This document shows positions 6,639-8,537 of a stretch of 8,537 bases of DNA, in pieces. The stretch is from Candidatus Pacearchaeota archaeon (GTDB lineage: Archaea; Nanobdellota; Nanobdellia; Pacearchaeales; GW2011-AR1): assembly GCA_002688335.1 (NCBI GenBank), contig NZCQ01000080.1, forward strand, positions 1 through 8,537. The letters run 5' to 3'. The notes beneath the pieces are model-generated. The model had not been told where the DNA came from. It saw only the letters and a program-made list of their open reading frames with translations, and did no database searches. Each line of letters starts with the position of its first letter. Position 1 is the stretch's first letter. Both the position numbers and the translations under genes were made by a program.

Positions 6639-6673
6639 CCTGAACTAAAAACAAGAATTATTGCTGGTTCAGG
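6639..6673. repeat. Inverted repeat at the 3' end of the terminase-like gene
   Basis: CCTGAAC (6639-6645) and GTTCAGG (6667-6673) are perfect inverted 7-mers around a 21-base spacer, extendable by two pairs (one T·G). The right arm contains the TGA stop of the minus-strand gene (6669-6671). It may be a 3' stem-loop or transcription end, or a leftover boundary of an insertion. Position does not decide between these. Confidence 0.45.
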
Positions 6674-7253
6674 CTGCTATCTTCTCATTCTCCCTAATCA
6701 ATTTCCCATTTCTAGATTTTCTTTTCAGCCTAATCTCTTCTCGCTTCGCCTCAACAGAAACTTCTCTTCCCAAACTTTCATACTTCTGCCTCAGCTTCTT
6801 AACAATCACTAGCTTTTGTCTCCCTATTTGTTGAGAAGGTAGCAAACCTAAAGCCTTAAGTCCTTTATTAATTTGCTTTTGTAATTTAGGTACAAGTGAA
6901 CCAAACAAGGGGTGAACTTCTTCTTGATCTAAATAATGGTTCTCGTAAGAAATTGATTTATTTATCTTAGGGGGATATGCCTCATCTCCCTTAATAGTCA
7001 TATATTCTGGTTTCATCACAGTTTTTCTTCTCAAGAGCCCTTTGCAAATAAGTTCAAGTTTTACTTTACCTAACAAAACAAGATTCATTGCAACCCCTTT
7101 TATCATCATTTTTGCAGAATAAGTTAGCTCCATGCCAAGACTAATCCTGTCTAATTCCAAGCCTTCAACAATTTCCTTATACAATTTATCTTCTCTTTTC
7201 TTTTTTTCTTCATCTAAAGAATCCTGTCCATCTACATTCTCAGAATAAATCAC
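6669..7253 (-). CDS. Putative phage terminase small subunit, P27-like
   Basis: A 194-residue, highly charged, helical protein. I see the order typical of P27-type terminase small subunits. First come helices ending in LICKGLLRR (68-76), comparable to the 'EEGL' turn. Then comes a variable loop, then HPL (114-116), a long helix PKLQKQINKGLKALGLLPS (122-140), and QQIGR (141-145). This matches the family's 'HPL...LG(L/F)xPSxxxR' ending by memory, not by alignment. A basic tail (LKRKSRNGKLIR) follows. In phages the small subunit recognises DNA for packaging. No large subunit, portal or capsid gene is in the window. The GTG start at 7253 is the only good one. An in-frame TGA lies about 25 bases upstream and the IS200-like element begins just beyond, so the original 5' end or promoter may have been displaced. 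Confidence 0.4.
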   Translation of the reverse strand: MIYSENVDGQDSLDEEKKKREDKLYKEIVEGLELDRISLGMELTYSAKMMIKGVAMNLVLLGKVKLELICKGLLRRKTVMKPEYMTIKGDEAYPPKINKSISYENHYLDQEEVHPLFGSLVPKLQKQINKGLKALGLLPSQQIGRQKLVIVKKLRQKYESLGREVSVEAKREEIRLKRKSRNGKLIRENEKIAA

Positions 7254-7289
7254 TCCATATTGTGAAGGATTAAATCAACAATCCCCCAC

Positions 7290-7760
7290 TCACTTCGTTC
7301 GTTCCGCAGCAAGCTGCGGGGTATGTGAACTAAATTCAAAAAGAGTTAACTGATTAATATCCCTTCCCTGACTCTTAACATATTTTTTGACCTCATCTAA
7401 TCCTCTTCCATCTCCAACTGTATCAATATGTCCTCCATCAGTCCAAAACTCTCCACCCCATAATTCCTCTTCTTTTATTTTTGAAAACTTCTTAAAAGTC
7501 TGAATCGCTAAAATACTTTTGCAAATCTGCATGATTCTCGAAGGTGCATATCTTGGAGCACCCTCAACTACGATATGAACATGATCTTCTTCATAACCAA
7601 GAGCATCAAAAAACAAATAATATCTTTTCTCGATCTCCTTGCAAACCCCTTTCATAAGCTCAAATATTTTAGAGGTTATTAATCCCTTTCTGTATTTCAC
7701 TACAAAAACCATATGATATCTTATCCTATAAGAACAATGAGCAGCTTTCCTAACATTCAT
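7290..7760 (-). CDS. tnpA: IS200/IS605-family transposase TnpA (Y1 HUH)
   Basis: A 156-residue single-strand DNA transposase. The HUH motif is EDHVHIVVEG (His60, His62), which coordinates the metal. The catalytic tyrosine is Tyr127 in DEVKKYVKSQG. The N-terminus YRIRYHMVFVVKYRKGL and the middle PSRIMQICKSILA are typical of the family, as is the FWTDGGHIDTVG segment. Length is normal and the frame is intact, so the enzyme may be active. The ATG at 7760 has a TATA-like box about 27 bases upstream. The last 11 residues (HTPQLAAERTK) are encoded by the right-end hairpin, so the coding region runs into the transposon end. Confidence 0.93.
   Translation of the reverse strand: MNVRKAAHCSYRIRYHMVFVVKYRKGLITSKIFELMKGVCKEIEKRYYLFFDALGYEEDHVHIVVEGAPRYAPSRIMQICKSILAIQTFKKFSKIKEEELWGGEFWTDGGHIDTVGDGRGLDEVKKYVKSQGRDINQLTLFEFSSHTPQLAAERTK
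7305..7323. repeat. IS200-like right-end hairpin, inside the tnpA 3' end
   Basis: CGCAGCAAGCTGCGGGGTA forms a short perfect stem (CGCAG/CTGCG, extendable by an outer C-G pair here). It is identical over 19 bases to the left-end copy. It is the expected recognition hairpin for TnpA and also encodes the protein's C-terminus. Confidence 0.8.
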
Positions 7761-7782
7761 AACATTTACTAGCTACTTAAAC

Positions 7783-7790
7783 TCATAAAG
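7783..7790 (-). promoter_or_regulatory. TATA-like box for tnpA
   Basis: CTTTATGA on the minus strand lies about 27 bases before the tnpA ATG, between the left-end hairpin and the gene. It is a weak match but correctly placed for a leaderless archaeal transcript. Confidence 0.4.
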
Positions 7791-7794
7791 CTAT

Positions 7795-7813
7795 CGCAGC
7801 AAGCTGCGGGGTA
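7795..7813. repeat. IS200-like left-end hairpin
   Basis: This is the second copy of the 19-base repeat, 490 bases from the first and in the same orientation. A further small hairpin, GGGG-TAAA-CCCC (7808-7819), overlaps its outer edge and is absent from the right end. The two ends therefore differ in their outer sequence, as is usual for this family. Confidence 0.8.
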
Positions 7814-7847
7814 AACCCCAAAGAGGAATATAGAAAGAAAGAGTAAG

Positions 7848-7948
7848 AGCGACCCTCCATCCTACTAACTGCCTCCAGTTCAGAGAATAAAAATTTTCTG
7901 ACTATCCAAATTTTACAATTTGGACAGGGCAGGGTTCGTCAGGTCGCT
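7848..7948. ncRNA. Candidate multi-stem structured RNA upstream of hjc
   Basis: Four stems nest into a branched fold. The closing stem is AGCGACC 7848-7854 with GGTCGCT 7942-7948. An inner stem is CTGCC 7869-7873 with GGCAG 7928-7932. Inside it are two hairpins: CAGAGAA 7881-7887 with TTTTCTG 7894-7900 (one G·T), and TCCAAAT 7905-7911 with ATTTGGA 7918-7924. AAGAGG 7821-7826 can also pair with CCTCTT 7951-7956. No coding frame covers it. I could not match it to a tRNA, 5S or SRP RNA. It lies between the IS200-like left end and the hjc promoter. Strand is undecided: one hairpin is better on +, while an extra CUGA/UUAG pairing next to the inner stem forms only on -. It could be a free RNA, a leader, or part of a mobile-element end. 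Confidence 0.5.
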
Positions 7949-7977
7949 TTCCTCTTAATATATGATAAAGTTAAAAA

Positions 7978-7988
7978 GTATATAAAAC
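7978..7988 (+). promoter_or_regulatory. hjc TATA promoter and leader
   Basis: GTATATAAAAC is a strong TATA box. Transcription should start near 8005-8010, leaving a leader of about 20 bases. A purine-rich AAAGGG (8013-8018) sits 8 bases before the ATG and may act as a ribosome-binding site. This promoter and leader have a near-copy at 3049-3085. Confidence 0.65.
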
Positions 7989-8026
7989 TTTCCTTACTAT
8001 TAATCTGAAAGAAAAGGGTAAGTAAA

Positions 8027-8413
8027 ATGCCAAAAAATAAGTCGAAAGGAAGTAAGGTTGAGAGAGAATTATTTAGTATGTTTGTTGATAATTCTTATAG
8101 GGCTGTTCGAGTTGCGGGGAGTGGGATGATGGAGAATGCTGATTGTGACATCATAGCTGGTAAAAAGGGAAAGAAGTATTGTATTGAAGTTAAAGCTAGT
8201 AAAAAACCTGTCAAGTATATTACTAAAGATCAAGTAGAGAGGTTTATTATCTTCTCAGATATTTTTGGATTGAGGCCTGTTATTGCTCTCAGATTTAATA
8301 GAGAGGGATGGTTTTTTATTAAGCCCAAGGACTTGAAAGACTCTGGAAAGAATTTTGTTATAACATTGGAGAAAGCTAGGAAAAAAGGTAAGAGGTTCTC
8401 GCAGTTTTTTTAA
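8027..8413 (+). CDS. hjc: Archaeal Holliday junction resolvase Hjc
   Basis: A 128-residue enzyme of normal Hjc length that cuts four-way DNA junctions during recombination and replication repair. The nuclease core is complete: KGSKVERELF with Glu12, RVAGSG (28-33), ADCDIIAG with Asp41, and IEVKASK with Glu54 and Lys56. These positions agree with the catalytic residues known for archaeal Hjc (E, D, E-x-K of the PD-(D/E)xK fold). The start at 8027 is set by the TATA box, the purine-rich ribosome site and the family N-terminus. Hjc is usually chromosomal, but archaeal viruses also carry relatives, so its place beside an IS element and a terminase-like gene leaves its origin open. Confidence 0.95.
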   Translation: MPKNKSKGSKVERELFSMFVDNSYRAVRVAGSGMMENADCDIIAGKKGKKYCIEVKASKKPVKYITKDQVERFIIFSDIFGLRPVIALRFNREGWFFIKPKDLKDSGKNFVITLEKARKKGKRFSQFF

Positions 8414-8537
8414 TGGAAGGAGTTGGTTCATTTATTGGTTCGGAATAACCTCCACTTAAAGGCATCATGATACTGCCTTCCTCTTCGAAGCAAATACTAG
8501 ATACTTTTATCTGTAATCCAGTTACCTTTCTTTTTAC
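8376..8537 (-). CDS. Possible C-terminal part of a convergent gene (partial)
   Basis: On the minus strand one frame is open from the right edge to a TAG at 8376-8378, giving 53 residues. It reads VKRKVTGLQIKVSSICFEEE, then GSIMMPLSGGYSEP, and ends RTSYLFS. The other two minus frames are closed within the 124 bases beyond hjc. It overlaps the 3' end of hjc by 38 bases, which is long for convergent archaeal genes. No family is recognised, and chance openness cannot be excluded. Confidence 0.3.
   Translation of the reverse strand, partial: VKRKVTGLQIKVSSICFEEEGSIMMPLSGGYSEPINEPTPSIKKTARTSYLFS

Larger units (their letters stand above)
7281..7820 (-). mobile_element. IS200-like insertion sequence (tnpA only)
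   Basis: A compact element of about 0.5 kb made of one tnpA gene flanked by two identical hairpin-forming 19-base repeats in the same orientation (7305-7323 and 7795-7813). Same-orientation subterminal hairpins at both ends, rather than terminal inverted repeats, are the mark of IS200/IS605 elements moved by Y1 HUH transposases. No tnpB is present. The exact tips are not visible because this group makes no target duplication, so the outer coordinates are estimates. The hairpins themselves are certain. Confidence 0.75.

Noticed and set aside
6669..7253. A TnpB or omega-RNA partner of tnpA
   Set aside because: The 194-aa product has no RuvC motifs or zinc-finger cysteines, and it lies outside the hairpin-bounded element.
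7281..7820. CRISPR-like or tandem repeat from the two identical 19-mers
   Set aside because: There are only two copies, 490 bases apart and flanking a transposase gene. They are transposon-end hairpins.
7848..7948. tRNA, 5S rRNA or SRP RNA
   Set aside because: The structure is branched and contains GGTTCG, but there is no proper acceptor, anticodon and T-arm arrangement. It lacks the 5S consensus loops and is too short for archaeal SRP RNA.

Overview
The window looks like part of the chromosome of an AT-rich archaeon, most likely a DPANN-type lineage (Woesearchaeota/Pacearchaeota-like). This is inferred from the genes and the signals. There is a TrmB-family regulator and an archaeal Holliday junction resolvase (Hjc). 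There is a pilin-like protein of the 'MKRGQ' type common in DPANN genomes. Several TATA boxes sit about 25-30 bases upstream of start codons, consistent with leaderless archaeal transcripts. No bacterial -35/-10 promoters were evident.

Layout. (1) 1-921, + strand: the tail of an unidentified gene, then two small membrane proteins, the first DUF2238/YjdF-like. (2) 923-2959: an orphan 261-aa gene on the - strand, divergent from a TrmB-type regulator that is translationally coupled (ATGA overlap) to a 152-aa unknown. (3) 2960-3198: a gene-poor stretch with a stem-loop, a near-copy of the hjc promoter and leader, and a 29-codon ORF. (4) 3195-3917, - strand: a helix-turn-helix protein with Gly/Lys-rich repeats. 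(5) 3984-6567, - strand: a two-gene operon of a pilin-like membrane-anchored protein and a large secreted protein with a C-terminal His/Cys domain that resembles clan CD peptidases. (6) 6669-7820, - strand: a protein with the sequence pattern of a P27-type phage terminase small subunit, then a compact IS200-like element with tnpA only and matching hairpin repeats at both ends. (7) 7821-8537: a compact multi-stem RNA-like structure, the hjc promoter, hjc, and the possible tail of a convergent gene.

How the parts may work together. The pilin-like/His-Cys pair is probably one cell-surface unit. The TrmB gene and its coupled partner form one transcription unit that may share control with the divergent orphan. 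The right half (terminase-like gene, IS200-like element, hjc, repeated hjc leader) has the look of an accessory or formerly mobile segment, although hjc is also a normal archaeal housekeeping gene. The least explained items are the multi-stem structure at 7848-7948, the duplicated hjc leader at 3049-3085, and the secreted His/Cys protein. No CRISPR array, tRNA or rRNA was recognised.
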